Shown in pieces: positions 17,919 through 26,157 of a stretch of DNA of 64,000 nt. Numbering within the stretch: the stretch's first letter is position 1; each line of letters begins with the position of its first letter. Location: contig NZ_CP101750.1 of assembly GCF_026810505.1 (NCBI RefSeq), positions 959,448-1,023,447 of the forward strand, read 5' to 3'. The position numbers and the translations under genes are program-made. The stretch is from Streptomyces sp. Je 1-369 (GTDB lineage: Bacteria > Actinomycetota > Actinomycetes > Streptomycetales > Streptomycetaceae). Below the pieces are notes generated by a model, which saw only the letters and a program-made list of their open reading frames with translations, was not told where the DNA came from and made no database searches.

Positions 17919-18065
17919 ATGGCCGGACTGCTCTCGCGCATCAGGACCTACAGCCGCACCCCGCAGGGACGGCGCAACATCGCGTCGGCGCGCCGTGCCG
18001 CCGCCGACCCGCGCAAGCGCGCGCAGGCCCGCTCGCTCCTCTCGCGGCTGCGGGGACGCCGCTGA
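17919..18065 (+). CDS. Small basic protein, unknown function (48 aa)
   Basis: A 48-residue, arginine-rich protein (MAGLLSRIRTYSRTPQGRRN at its start, ending in LSRLRGRR), too short for most gene finders. It has a good ribosome-binding site (GGGAGGA, 4-5 nt from ATG) and codon use typical of the surrounding genes. It lies in the divergent space between the DoxX-like gene and the reductase gene. No family is recognised. About one third of residues are Arg/Lys, so nucleic-acid or membrane-surface contact is possible, but that is speculation. Confidence 0.6.
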   Translation: MAGLLSRIRTYSRTPQGRRNIASARRAAADPRKRAQARSLLSRLRGRR

Positions 18066-18154
18066 ACCGGCGGCCGGACCACCGATGAGTTCCCGCGTGT
18101 GCGGCAGTCTTCAGCGATAGTTGCCGCACACCCAAGCCCTACGGGAGAACTCAG

Positions 18155-18727
18155 ATGCGTACCTTGATCAGCACCGCCTTCGTCTCGCTCGACGGCGTCG
18201 TGGAGGCTCCGGGCGGCGAACCCGGTTACCGGAACTCCGGATGGACGTTCAAGGACATCGACTTCCTCCCGGAGGCGTACGAGATCAAGGGCCGGGAACA
18301 GCAGGAGGCCGCCGCGCTGATGCTGGGCCGGGTCAGCTACGAGGCGTTCAGCCCCGTCTGGCCCGGCATGGAGGACTTCGCACAGTACAAGGTGATGCCG
18401 AAGTACGTCGTCTCCACGACCCTCGGCGAAGGCGACCTCGTCGACAACTGGGGCGAGACCACGATCCTGCGCTCGCTCGACGACGTCGCCGCGCTGAAGA
18501 AGACCGACGGCGGCCCGGTCATCGTCCACGGCAGCGCCTCCCTCAACCGGAGCCTGTCGGACGCCGGTCTGATCGACCGCTACCACCTGCTCGTCTTCCC
18601 GCTCCTCCTCGGCGCGGGCAAGCGCCTGTTCAGCGCCACGGACAAGGACACCCAGAAGCTGCGGCTCGTCGAGCACGAGGCCTACGCCAACGGCCTGCAG
18701 AAGAACGTGTTCGACGTCCTGCACTGA
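18155..18727 (+). CDS. Dihydrofolate-reductase-like / RibD C-terminal domain protein
   Basis: 190 residues covering one complete RibD_C/DHFR-fold domain: MRTLISTAFVSLDGVVEAPG at the N-terminus, LMLGRVSYEAFSPVWPGM near 58, KYVVSTTLGE near 85, DGGPVIVHGSASLNRSL near 120 and LIDRYHLLVFPLLLGAGKRLF near 137. Such stand-alone proteins are NADPH-dependent reductases of unknown substrate, common in Streptomyces. Start ATG is preceded by GGGAG at 7 nt. It is a single-gene unit upstream of the YdcF gene (15 nt gap) and may share a transcript with it. Confidence 0.85.
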   Translation: MRTLISTAFVSLDGVVEAPGGEPGYRNSGWTFKDIDFLPEAYEIKGREQQEAAALMLGRVSYEAFSPVWPGMEDFAQYKVMPKYVVSTTLGEGDLVDNWGETTILRSLDDVAALKKTDGGPVIVHGSASLNRSLSDAGLIDRYHLLVFPLLLGAGKRLFSATDKDTQKLRLVEHEAYANGLQKNVFDVLH

Positions 18728-18742
18728 CCGTAATCTGTGCGG

Positions 18743-19747
18743 ATGTTGCTCTACGCCCCGGCGGCCCTGCTCTTCCTCGTCTTCTGTTGGCGGATGGTGC
18801 GCGAGCGCCGCCGGTTCGGCAACGCAGTGCTCCTCGGCCTCGCCGCGCTCTGCGCACTCGCGGCCTGGATGTACCGGCTGATCTCGTCCGGCTCGACGAC
18901 CGGGCTCGTCATCGCCGCCACGCTGCTCGCCCTCGGGGCGGTGGGCATCCTCGTACTCGTGGGCCTGCTCTTCCTCAACGGGCTGCAGATGGTGCGCAAG
19001 GAGGGCAGGAGCCCCGCCAACCTGCTGTCCCTGATGGGCGCGGTGTGCGTCATCGGCGTCGTGGCCCTGGTGGTCACGGCGGCGGTGCTGCGGACGCCGG
19101 TGCTGATCGGCGTGGGCACGGCGGCGCTCGGTCTCGCCTCCTACCTCTCGTTCCTGTTCCTGAGCTTCGTCGTGTACGCGTTTCTTTACGGCCGCATGCG
19201 TATCCGCCGCAAGGCCGACTACGTGGTCGTCCTCGGCTCCGGCCTCATCGGCGGGTCGACGGTGCCGCCGCTCCTCGCCAGCCGTCTTGAGCGGGCCCGG
19301 GAGGTGCACGCGCAGCTCAGCAAGCGCGGCGGCGCACCGGTGCTCATCGCCTCCGGCGGGCAGGGCCCGGACGAGGACCTGCCGGAATCGCACGCGATGG
19401 CGGACTACCTGGTGGAGCGGGGCTTCCCCGCGAACCTGATCGAGCGGGAGGACCGGTCGACGACGACGGAGGAGAACCTGCGCTTCAGCAAGGCGATCAT
19501 GGAGAAGACCGGCGCCGACTACCGGTGCGTCGTCGTCACCAACAACTACCACGCCTTCCGCGCCGCGCTCATGGCCCGCCGGGCGGACGTCAGGGGGCAG
19601 GTGGTCGGCTCGACCACGGCGGCGTACTTCTGGCCCAACGCGACGATCCGCGAGTTCGTGGCCGTCCTCGTCGCCTACAAGCGGACCAACATCGCCGTGT
19701 GCCTGCTGTTCGTCCTGGGCGGCGTCGTGGCGTGGGCGGCCCGCTGA
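18743..19747 (+). CDS. YdcF/ElyC/SanA-family membrane protein (DUF218)
   Basis: 334 residues. The N-terminal 160 residues hold four or five hydrophobic segments (for example TTGLVIAATLLALGAVGILVLVGLLFL). A cytoplasm-like DUF218 domain starts at ADYVVVLGSGLIGGSTVPPLL near 157, continues with APVLIASGGQGPDEDLPESHAM near 196, ERGFPANLIEREDRSTTTEENL near 222 and VVVTNNYHAFRAALMARRAD near 255, and a last hydrophobic segment follows. These are the usual conserved blocks of the family, which is linked to envelope polysaccharide or lipid-carrier metabolism in other bacteria. A GTG two codons upstream is an equally possible start. Confidence 0.85.
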   Translation: MLLYAPAALLFLVFCWRMVRERRRFGNAVLLGLAALCALAAWMYRLISSGSTTGLVIAATLLALGAVGILVLVGLLFLNGLQMVRKEGRSPANLLSLMGAVCVIGVVALVVTAAVLRTPVLIGVGTAALGLASYLSFLFLSFVVYAFLYGRMRIRRKADYVVVLGSGLIGGSTVPPLLASRLERAREVHAQLSKRGGAPVLIASGGQGPDEDLPESHAMADYLVERGFPANLIEREDRSTTTEENLRFSKAIMEKTGADYRCVVVTNNYHAFRAALMARRADVRGQVVGSTTAAYFWPNATIREFVAVLVAYKRTNIAVCLLFVLGGVVAWAAR

Positions 19748-19773
19748 GCATTCCACGGGACGGAACGCATGAA

Positions 19774-19807
19774 CGGCCGCGGCCCTGTCCCACGAAGGCC
19801 GCGGCCG
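19774..19807. terminator. Hairpin between convergent YdcF and LacI genes
   Basis: An 11-bp perfect GC-only stem (CGGCCGCGGCC) with a 12-nt loop in the 185-bp space between the convergent genes. It has no T-tract, as is common for Streptomyces terminators; it could serve both directions. Confidence 0.6.
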
Positions 19808-19932
19808 CTCAGCTCGGAGGTGGAGCCGCCCACTGACCGGTCAGCGGCTCCGGCAGGATGTCACCCCTGCACTCATCGCGTGCCCACGCCTCGGGCGAGT
19901 ACACACGTTCGCCCCCATCCGAATCCTCCGCA

Positions 19933-21003
19933 TCACGTCGAGTCCCGCACCACCAGCTCCGGCTCGAAGATCAGGGACGTCGGTTCCGTCCGGACGCCGT
20001 GCACGTGCTCGTGCAGCAGCCGCGCCATCGCCGCCGCCATCTCCTCCACCGGCTGGCGGACGGTGGTGAGCGGCGGGCGGCAGGTCAGCGCCACGCTGGA
20101 GTCGTCGAAGCCGACCACCGCCACCTCCTGCGGCACCTCGCCACCTCTCTCGCGCAGCAGCTCGCAGACGCCCTGCGCCATGAGGTCGTTGGCCACGAAC
20201 ACGCCGTCCAGGCCGGGGTGCTCGGCCAGCAGTTCCGCCATCGCCGCGGCGCCGCTCTCCCGGGTGAAAGCCCCCTCGGCGATCGGCACGTACGCCGTTC
20301 CCGCCCGTTCCAGCGCCTCCCGGAAACCGGCGAGCCGCTCCTGTCCGGCCGGCAGGTCCAGGGGCCCCGTGACCGTGGCGAGCCGCCGTCGGCCGCGCGC
20401 GAGGAGGTGTTCCGCGGCGAGCCGTCCGCCCTCGCGGTGCGCCAGGTCGACGTAGCTGATCGGGACGGGCAGCGCGGGACGCGCGAAGCACACGGCGGGC
20501 AGTCCCTCGGCGACGAGCTGCGCCGGGAGCGGGTCCTCCGCGTGCGTGGAGACGACCAGCGCTCCGTCGGCGCTGCCCTGCCGCAGGAACTCCGTCACCT
20601 GTTTCCTGGCCGCCGCGCTCTCGGCGACCATCAGGACCGGGTGCATGGACCGCGGCCGCAGGAAGCCGACCACGCCGCTGATCACGCGGCCGAAGAACGG
20701 GTCGGCGAACACCCGGGCCGCGAAGGCGTTCCGCACGCCGTCGCCGGGACGGCTGTCGTCCCGTTCGCTTTCGCTCTCCTCGCCCGCGCCCGAGATGACG
20801 AGGGCGATGGTCTCCGTGCGGCGGGTGACCAGGGAGCGTGCCGCCCGGTTGGGCGCGTACCCGGTGCGCTCGATCGCCTCGCGCACCACGTCACGGATGG
20901 CCGGGTCGACGTTGCGCACTCCGTTGATCACCCGTGACACCGTGGCACGGGAGACCCCCGCCTCCCGTGCCACGTCCTCGAGCGTCAGCGACTGTCTCTC
21001 CAT
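19933..21003 (-). CDS. LacI-family transcriptional regulator
   Basis: 356 residues. The N-terminal helix-turn-helix and hinge are clear (LTLEDVAREAGVSRATVSRV near residues 6-25, then IERTGYAPNRAARSL), followed by a sugar-binding periplasmic-like effector domain with VVSTHAEDPLP, GLDGVFVANDLMAQGV and VAVVGFDDSSVALTCRPPLTTVRQP. A Glu/Asp/Arg-rich insertion (EESESERDDSRPGDG) near residue 75 is unusual for the family. It follows the DUF1996 and glycoside hydrolase genes on the same strand. A GAGCGCTCT palindrome 33-47 nt upstream of its start indicates autoregulation, and the same palindrome occurs twice in the divergent promoter at 24.0-24.4 kb. The inducer is probably an oligosaccharide released by the neighbouring secreted enzymes. 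Confidence 0.92.
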   Translation of the reverse strand: MERQSLTLEDVAREAGVSRATVSRVINGVRNVDPAIRDVVREAIERTGYAPNRAARSLVTRRTETIALVISGAGEESESERDDSRPGDGVRNAFAARVFADPFFGRVISGVVGFLRPRSMHPVLMVAESAAARKQVTEFLRQGSADGALVVSTHAEDPLPAQLVAEGLPAVCFARPALPVPISYVDLAHREGGRLAAEHLLARGRRRLATVTGPLDLPAGQERLAGFREALERAGTAYVPIAEGAFTRESGAAAMAELLAEHPGLDGVFVANDLMAQGVCELLRERGGEVPQEVAVVGFDDSSVALTCRPPLTTVRQPVEEMAAAMARLLHEHVHGVRTEPTSLIFEPELVVRDST

Positions 21004-21035
21004 GCGTGCACTCTAACTTCCCTGCACAGCACGGT

Positions 21036-21050
21036 GATAGAGCGCTCTCC
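21036..21050. promoter_or_regulatory. LacI-type operator upstream of the regulator gene
   Basis: Reads GATAGAGCGCTCTCC, centred on the palindrome AGAGCGCTCT. It shares its core with the two sites at 24.08 and 24.33 kb and lies between the glycoside hydrolase stop and the regulator start. Confidence 0.7.
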
Positions 21051-21088
21051 CATCATGGTTCGCCTCTCATGGTCCGGTGGGTCAGGGG

Positions 21089-22852
21089 TCACTGGTGGAT
21101 GCCGAACTCGTAGAGCGAGTAGCCCCAGCCCGTGCCGCGCGCGGTGCCGTGGACCCGTACGTAGCGGCCCGTGCCGTCGACGTCGAAGTCGTCGATGCCG
21201 CCGTTGCCGTCCTTCATCTCGTGGACGGTCCGCCAGTTCTGTCCGTCGTCGGAGGTCTGGATCGTGTAGGCCTTCGCGTACGACGTCTCCCAGTTGAGCT
21301 GGACGTGCCGGAACGAACGGCGGGAGCCGAGGTCGACCTGCAGCCACTGGGGGTCGCTCCAGTCGCTGGCCCAGCGGGTCGTGGCCTTGCCGTCGACGGC
21401 GCCCGCCGCGGTGCAGGGGCAGTCACCGCCGCCAGCCTGCTGGGAGGACGCCTTCGCGGCCTTGCCGAGGGCGATGTTCGTGCCGTCGACCGGCGGGGCC
21501 ACCACGCGCACCGAGCGCGTCTCGACGCCCACGTTGCCCTTGCCGTCGGTGACCTTGACGTAGATCTTCCACACGCCCGTCCGGTCGGGTGCGGTTACCT
21601 TCAGGCGGCCGTTCCCCTCGTTCGTGTGGCGCAGGGGCGTCAGGTTCTTGTCCTTGTCGATGTACATGCTGTTGGCGAGGACCTCGTAGCTCAGCGCGTC
21701 CCCGTCGGGGTCGGTCGCCTGCGTGGTGAGGGTGAGCGCGCGGCCCGCGGGGACCTTGCCCGCGTCGCCCTCGACGTTCATCGCGGAGATGACGGGCGCG
21801 GTGTTGTCCCGGGCGGTGTCCGCGCCGTACGCCTTCTTCACGGCGGTGTACGCGAGCCGCTTCTGGCCCGCGGGCAGCAGGTTGAACCAGATGCCTCCGA
21901 AGTCGTACTCGGTTCCGTAGTGGAACATCGTGGCGCCCAGCGCGACACCCTTGTGGCCGGTGACGCAGTTCCAGGCCTTGGTGTACCCCTCGGCCTTGGC
22001 GCGGTCGGTGGGCTCCTGCGGCACCCCGTTGGCGTCGTCGGGCACCTCCCACTCCCCCGCGGGCCCGGTCTCGGTGACGATGTACGGCTTGGTGTAACCG
22101 CCCTGTTCCCACGTGGACTTGATGTCGCAGACCGCGTTGTAGGAGTTCACGGCGTACAGGTCGAGGTCGGGGGCGTTCCTCTTGTAGTAGGGCCAGGCGC
22201 CGGTCCACGCGTCGGTCGAGGTGACGGGATGGTCGGGGTCGACGGCGTGGATCTTCTTGGTGACGTCGTTGACGAAGGTGGTGTAGGCGTCGCGCTGGCG
22301 TTCCAGCTCGGCGCCGGTGTAGCAGTTCTGCAGCCCGAGCACGGACTCGTTGCCCACGTTCCACATCAGGACGCCCGGGTGGTCCTTGTAGGTCTGCACC
22401 CACTTGGGGAACTCTTCGAGCATCTGGCTCTTGTACGCCGTGTCGGTCAGGTAGTTGACGCAGCCGCCGCTACCGGGGCCGCCGCCGGGCTGGAGCCAGA
22501 AGCCCGCGATGACCTTGACGCCGTGGGCGGCGGCCGAGTCGAACAGCGGCTTGCTGGAGGCGTCGGTGCCCCAGGTGCGGATGGTGTTGACACCCATGGA
22601 CGTGAGGTCGGGCATGTACTTGTCGGCGTCGGCGACGCTCGGCCCCCAGGTCAGGCCCTTGACCTGGTAGGGGGAGCCGTTCACCGTCAACTGCCAGTTC
22701 CCCTGCGATCCGGTCACCTTGACCACGCTGCCCGCGGCACCCGCCTGCTGGGCGGGCAGCGCGAGGGCACCGGAGGCGAGCAGGGCGACGGTGAGCGGTA
22801 CGGCGATGCGCCGCCGTCTCGTCGGTGGGCGGGGTGTGCGGACTCTGGGCAT
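21089..22852 (-). CDS. Secreted glycoside hydrolase with C-terminal discoidin (F5/8 type C) domain
   Basis: 587 residues: signal peptide (RRRIAVPLTVALLASGALALP), a TIM-barrel glycosidase domain from about 45 to 345, an Ig-like domain (about 350-450) and a C-terminal F5/8-type-C/CBM32 domain (NIALGKAAKASS, WASDWSDPQWLQVDLGS) from about 465. The barrel starts with VNGSPYQVKGLTWGPS and has the clan GH-A signatures WNVGNES near 168 (general acid) and VTETGP near 261 (nucleophile). It resembles GH2/GH5-like exo- or transglycosylases; the exact family and substrate are not certain. Start ATG follows AGGAG. The DUF1996 gene ends 64 nt upstream, so the two are probably co-transcribed under the LacI regulator. 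Confidence 0.85.
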   Translation of the reverse strand: MPRVRTPRPPTRRRRIAVPLTVALLASGALALPAQQAGAAGSVVKVTGSQGNWQLTVNGSPYQVKGLTWGPSVADADKYMPDLTSMGVNTIRTWGTDASSKPLFDSAAAHGVKVIAGFWLQPGGGPGSGGCVNYLTDTAYKSQMLEEFPKWVQTYKDHPGVLMWNVGNESVLGLQNCYTGAELERQRDAYTTFVNDVTKKIHAVDPDHPVTSTDAWTGAWPYYKRNAPDLDLYAVNSYNAVCDIKSTWEQGGYTKPYIVTETGPAGEWEVPDDANGVPQEPTDRAKAEGYTKAWNCVTGHKGVALGATMFHYGTEYDFGGIWFNLLPAGQKRLAYTAVKKAYGADTARDNTAPVISAMNVEGDAGKVPAGRALTLTTQATDPDGDALSYEVLANSMYIDKDKNLTPLRHTNEGNGRLKVTAPDRTGVWKIYVKVTDGKGNVGVETRSVRVVAPPVDGTNIALGKAAKASSQQAGGGDCPCTAAGAVDGKATTRWASDWSDPQWLQVDLGSRRSFRHVQLNWETSYAKAYTIQTSDDGQNWRTVHEMKDGNGGIDDFDVDGTGRYVRVHGTARGTGWGYSLYEFGIHQ

Positions 22853-22916
22853 GCGGGGTCTCCTGTGGGGGTGGGTTGGGGTGGGGTGCGCGGGGAGGTG
22901 GGGCGTGGGGCGCCGG

Positions 22917-24008
22917 TCAGGGCAGTTCGTAGTTCTCGTCGAGCGCCGCGCCCGCCTCGGGGTGCGTCTCGTCGTATCCGCGGGCGTTGCACTGCAGCCC
23001 GCCGACGACGCAGTGGTCGACCAGTGCCTTGAGCGTCGCGGGGTCCCAGGCGTTGAAGAAGTCGTAGTGGAACGAGTGACCCGTGCCGCTCGCCAGCTTC
23101 ACCTGTGAGAGGTCGCCGTTGACGGGGAACGCCATCTTGAACTCGATCATCGGCACCGCCACCGGGTGGGACGCGGGACAGATGTTGTCGTTCGTCCCCG
23201 CCTTCACCTTCGGGTACGACATGTGGCTCTGGTGGTCCGGCGTGTCGAGGTTCTTGCCGTCCCAGCAACTCGGCGCCTGGAAGCGGATGTTGAGCTGGGT
23301 GTCCGCCGACGTCGGGCAGTTCTTGGGGATGTCGACGTTGAAGTAGCTCTCACCGCACTCCCAGCCCTCCACGAAACCGGGGTGGCGGCGGAATTCGTCG
23401 GCGCTCTGCGTCGGACTGCCGACGACGTAGCGCAGCCCCTCCGGGAACGGGCGCACGCTGGTGTAGTCGGTGACGCCCGCCTTGTAGTAGATGACCTGCG
23501 GGCCCACCGGAAGCACGGGCTGCCCGGCCTTGAGGAGGGTGGGCATCCAGTACGCCGACTTGTCGCCGGGCGCCTTGCACGCGGTGTTCCCGCGCTTCAG
23601 GGAGTCCGTGGTGCTGTGGGCGTCCGTCGTCGTGTTGCCCATGAAGGTGTGGTCGTGGGACTTGCCCGGCTGGCCGGGGTAGACGATCGGGTCGTCGGGC
23701 CTGGTGTGCGTCACCGAGCAGTTGGCCTGGAACTCGTGGAAGTAGCGGTGGGGCGGCGCCTTCACTGCCGGTTTCGCGCCGGTGACCTGCGACTTCGCCG
23801 GGATGGTGCCGTCGCCGTCGCGGTCCTCCGCGGCGGCGACGGTGGACGGCGCCATCGTGTGCCCCTGGTGGTGGTGCGTCGAGGGCATCGGGTGCGCAGA
23901 GGGCGGGGCGGAGTCGGCGCCCGCCGCCATGCCGCCCACGCCCAGCGACGTCACCAGGAGCGCGCCGGACATCAGTAACCCTGAGATGATCTTCGATCTC
24001 CGTGCCAT
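22917..24008 (-). CDS. Secreted DUF1996 protein
   Basis: 363 residues with a signal peptide (KIISGLLMSGALLVTSLGVGGMAAG) and a His-rich linker (STHHHQGHTM near 43). The rest is one DUF1996 domain: FHEFQANCSVTHTRPDDPIV near 89, GKSHDHTFMGNT near 115, SAYWMPTL, FRCPxxW-like FVEGWECGESYFNVDIP and HQSHMSYP. The domain is widespread in fungi and actinomycetes as an extracellular protein beside carbohydrate-active enzymes, but its activity is not established. It has five or more conserved histidines and several Cys that could bind metal or form disulfides. First gene of the minus-strand LacI-controlled unit; AGGAGG precedes the ATG by 6 nt. Confidence 0.85.
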   Translation of the reverse strand: MARRSKIISGLLMSGALLVTSLGVGGMAAGADSAPPSAHPMPSTHHHQGHTMAPSTVAAAEDRDGDGTIPAKSQVTGAKPAVKAPPHRYFHEFQANCSVTHTRPDDPIVYPGQPGKSHDHTFMGNTTTDAHSTTDSLKRGNTACKAPGDKSAYWMPTLLKAGQPVLPVGPQVIYYKAGVTDYTSVRPFPEGLRYVVGSPTQSADEFRRHPGFVEGWECGESYFNVDIPKNCPTSADTQLNIRFQAPSCWDGKNLDTPDHQSHMSYPKVKAGTNDNICPASHPVAVPMIEFKMAFPVNGDLSQVKLASGTGHSFHYDFFNAWDPATLKALVDHCVVGGLQCNARGYDETHPEAGAALDENYELP

Positions 24009-24076
24009 GGAGACCTCCTGCCGAGTCAGCCGGATCGGTTGGGTTGCCCGTGGGTTGGGTTGCCAGTGGGTTGTGT

Positions 24077-24104
24077 CGGATCGGGAGAGCGCTCTCCCGA
24101 TCCG
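24077..24104. promoter_or_regulatory. 28-bp perfect palindrome, LacI-family operator
   Basis: Two 14-nt arms (CGGATCGGGAGAGC and its exact complement) with no spacer, centred on GC/GC as LacI-family operators are. It lies 70-96 nt upstream of the DUF1996 start and shares the core GAGAGCGCTCTC with the other two sites. Confidence 0.82.
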
Positions 24105-24326
24105 GAGTGTTGCGGCCCCGGCGCGAGCGTGTCAATAGAAAGTGAACGCTTCCGAGCCACCCCCGCATCAGGGCGCCGTCCGCCCCTCGCGAGAGCCGAT
24201 CCGCGCCTCTCCCGCCCGCCAACAGGCTCTGTGCAGGGCCTTCTTGATGTGACATCAGGGGAACCACCGGTAACTACAGCGCAACCCCTTGACGCGCCCC
24301 TCACGCGGATGAACTATTCCCGGTCA

Positions 24327-24341
24327 AGAGAGCGCTCCCCC
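24327..24341. promoter_or_regulatory. LacI-type operator upstream of the beta-helix gene
   Basis: Reads AGAGAGCGCTCCCCC; one half-site matches the 28-bp palindrome exactly and the other has one mismatch. It lies about 40-54 nt upstream of the start at 24381, where a bound repressor would block transcription. Confidence 0.65.
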
Positions 24342-24380
24342 GGCTCCCGATCGTTCACTTCCTGAAACAGGAGAGCCCCC

Positions 24381-26141
24381 ATGCCAACTTCCCCCACACG
24401 CCGCGCGGTTCTGGGCGCCATCGCCGCGTCGGCCGCCACCGCGGGCCTCGCCACCACCGCCTCCCCCGCCGCGGCGCGGACCCCGGCCGCCCGTCTGCCG
24501 GGCGGCGGCGACCTCGGGCCCAACGTGATCGTCTTCTCGCCCTCCACGTCCGGCATCCAGGCCAAGCTGGACCAGATCTTCAAGCAGCAGGAGAGCGCGC
24601 AGTTCGGCACCGGGCGCTACGCGCTGCTGTTCAAGCCGGGCACGTACAACGGGCTCAACGCCCAACTCGGGTTCTACACCTCGATAGCGGGCCTCGGTCT
24701 GTCCCCCGACGACACGTCGATCAACGGTGACGTGACGGTCGACGCCGGCTGGTTCAACGGCAACGCCACGCAAAACTTCTGGCGCTCCGCGGAGAACCTC
24801 GCGCTCACGCCCGTCAACGGCACCAACCGGTGGGCCGTGGCGCAGGCGGCGCCCTTCCGCCGCATGCACATCAGAGGCGGACTCAACCTCGCGCCCAACG
24901 GCTACGGCTGGGCCAGCGGCGGCTACATCGCGGACAGCAGGATCGACGGCAGTGTCGGCCCGTACTCGCAGCAGCAGTGGTACACCCGCGACAGTTCCGT
25001 GGGCGGCTGGGTCAACGCCGTGTGGAACATGGTGTTCTCCGGCGTCCAGGGCGCGCCGGGCCAGAGCTTCCCGAACCCCCCGTACACCACGCTCGACACC
25101 ACGCCCATCTCGCGCGAGAAGCCCTTCCTGTACCTGAACGGCACGGAGTACCGGGTCTTCCTGCCGGAGAAGCGGACCAACGCGCGCGGCACGACGTGGG
25201 GGAACGGGACTCCCCGCGGTACGTCACTGCCGCTGAGCCAGTTCTACGTCGCGAAGCCCGGCACCAGCGCCGCCACGATGAACGCGGCCCTCGCCCAGGG
25301 CCTGCATCTGCTCCTGACACCCGGCATTTACCACATCGACCGCGCCGTCGAGGTGAACCGCGCCAACACCGTCGTACTCGGCCTCGGCTACGCCACGCTC
25401 GTGCCCGACGGCGGCGCCGCCGCGATGAAGGTCGCCGACGTGGACGGGGTGCGGCTCGCCGGTTTCCTCATCGACGCCGGTCCGGTCAACTCACCCGTGC
25501 TGCTCGAGGTGGGGCCGCGGGGCTCCGCCAGGGACCACTCGGCCAACCCGATCACCGTGCAGGACGTCTTCATCAGGATCGGCGGCGCGGGCCCCGGCAA
25601 GGCCACGCTCAGCATGGAGGTCAACAGCCGCCACACGATCATCGACCACACCTGGGTGTGGCGTGCCGACCACGGCGCCGGGGTGGGCTGGGAGACCAAC
25701 CGCGCGGACTACGGGGTGCACGTCCGCGGTGACGACGTCCTCGCGACCGGTCTGTTCGTGGAGCACTTCAACAAGTACGACGTGGAATGGTCGGGACAGC
25801 GGGGGCGCACGATCTTCTTCCAGAACGAGAAGGCGTACGACGCGCCCAACCAGGCGTCGGTCCAGGACGGGAACGTGAAGGGCTTCGCCGCCTACAAGGT
25901 CGCGAGCTCGGTGACGTCCCACGAGGGCTGGGGCCTCGGCAGCTACTGCAACTACACCTCGGATCCCTCGATCCGCCAGGACCACGGGTTCGCCGCCCCG
26001 CGGACGCCGGGCGTCAGATTCCACCACCTCCTGGTCGTGTCGCTCGGAGGCATGGGCCAGTACGAGCACGTCATCAACGACACCGGTTCCGCCACGTCGG
26101 GCAGTTCCACGGTGCCGTCGACGGTGGTCTCCTACCCGTGA
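24381..26141 (+). CDS. Secreted beta-helix protein, glycan-active enzyme-like
   Basis: 586 residues. The N-terminus has a twin-arginine-type signal (TRRAVLGAIAASAATAGLATT). The mature protein shows two right-handed beta-helix-like halves, the first starting at NVIVFSPSTSGIQAKLDQIF and YALLFKPGTYNGLNAQLGFY near 50-90, the second at VAKPGTSAATMNAALAQGLH and LLLTPGIYHIDRAVEVNRAN near 285-330, with HTIIDHTWVWRADHGAG and FFQNEKAYDAPNQ later. This duplicated arrangement is like GH55-type exo-beta-1,3-glucanases, but I cannot place the family. Start has GGAGAG 7-8 nt upstream. Divergent from the DUF1996/glycosidase unit and probably under the same LacI regulator. Confidence 0.78.
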   Translation: MPTSPTRRAVLGAIAASAATAGLATTASPAAARTPAARLPGGGDLGPNVIVFSPSTSGIQAKLDQIFKQQESAQFGTGRYALLFKPGTYNGLNAQLGFYTSIAGLGLSPDDTSINGDVTVDAGWFNGNATQNFWRSAENLALTPVNGTNRWAVAQAAPFRRMHIRGGLNLAPNGYGWASGGYIADSRIDGSVGPYSQQQWYTRDSSVGGWVNAVWNMVFSGVQGAPGQSFPNPPYTTLDTTPISREKPFLYLNGTEYRVFLPEKRTNARGTTWGNGTPRGTSLPLSQFYVAKPGTSAATMNAALAQGLHLLLTPGIYHIDRAVEVNRANTVVLGLGYATLVPDGGAAAMKVADVDGVRLAGFLIDAGPVNSPVLLEVGPRGSARDHSANPITVQDVFIRIGGAGPGKATLSMEVNSRHTIIDHTWVWRADHGAGVGWETNRADYGVHVRGDDVLATGLFVEHFNKYDVEWSGQRGRTIFFQNEKAYDAPNQASVQDGNVKGFAAYKVASSVTSHEGWGLGSYCNYTSDPSIRQDHGFAAPRTPGVRFHHLLVVSLGGMGQYEHVINDTGSATSGSSTVPSTVVSYP

Positions 26142-26156
26142 CGACCTCCGGTCGTC
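26140..26156. terminator. Short hairpin between convergent genes
   Basis: A 7-bp stem (GACGACC) with a 3-nt loop occupies the 16-nt gap between the convergent beta-helix gene and the monooxygenase gene. It is small, so its role as a shared terminator is only probable. Confidence 0.4.
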
Positions 26157-26157
26157 C

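Larger units (their letters stand above)
24009..24380. other. Divergent promoter region (372 nt) of the LacI-controlled locus
   Basis: No coding sequence is supported. It begins (24027-24070) with short GGTTG/GTGGGTTG direct repeats, then the 28-bp perfect palindrome at 24077-24104 and a second GAGAGCGCTC site at 24328-24339, with AT-richer stretches near 24130 (GTCAATAGAAAGTGAACG) and 24260-24325 that may hold promoter elements. Both flanking genes read away from it. Confidence 0.65.

Noticed and set aside
24027..24070. Short GGTTG/GTGGGTTG repeats as a CRISPR-like or mobile-element array
   Set aside because: Units are short and irregular with no spacers; this is ordinary promoter sequence near the operator.
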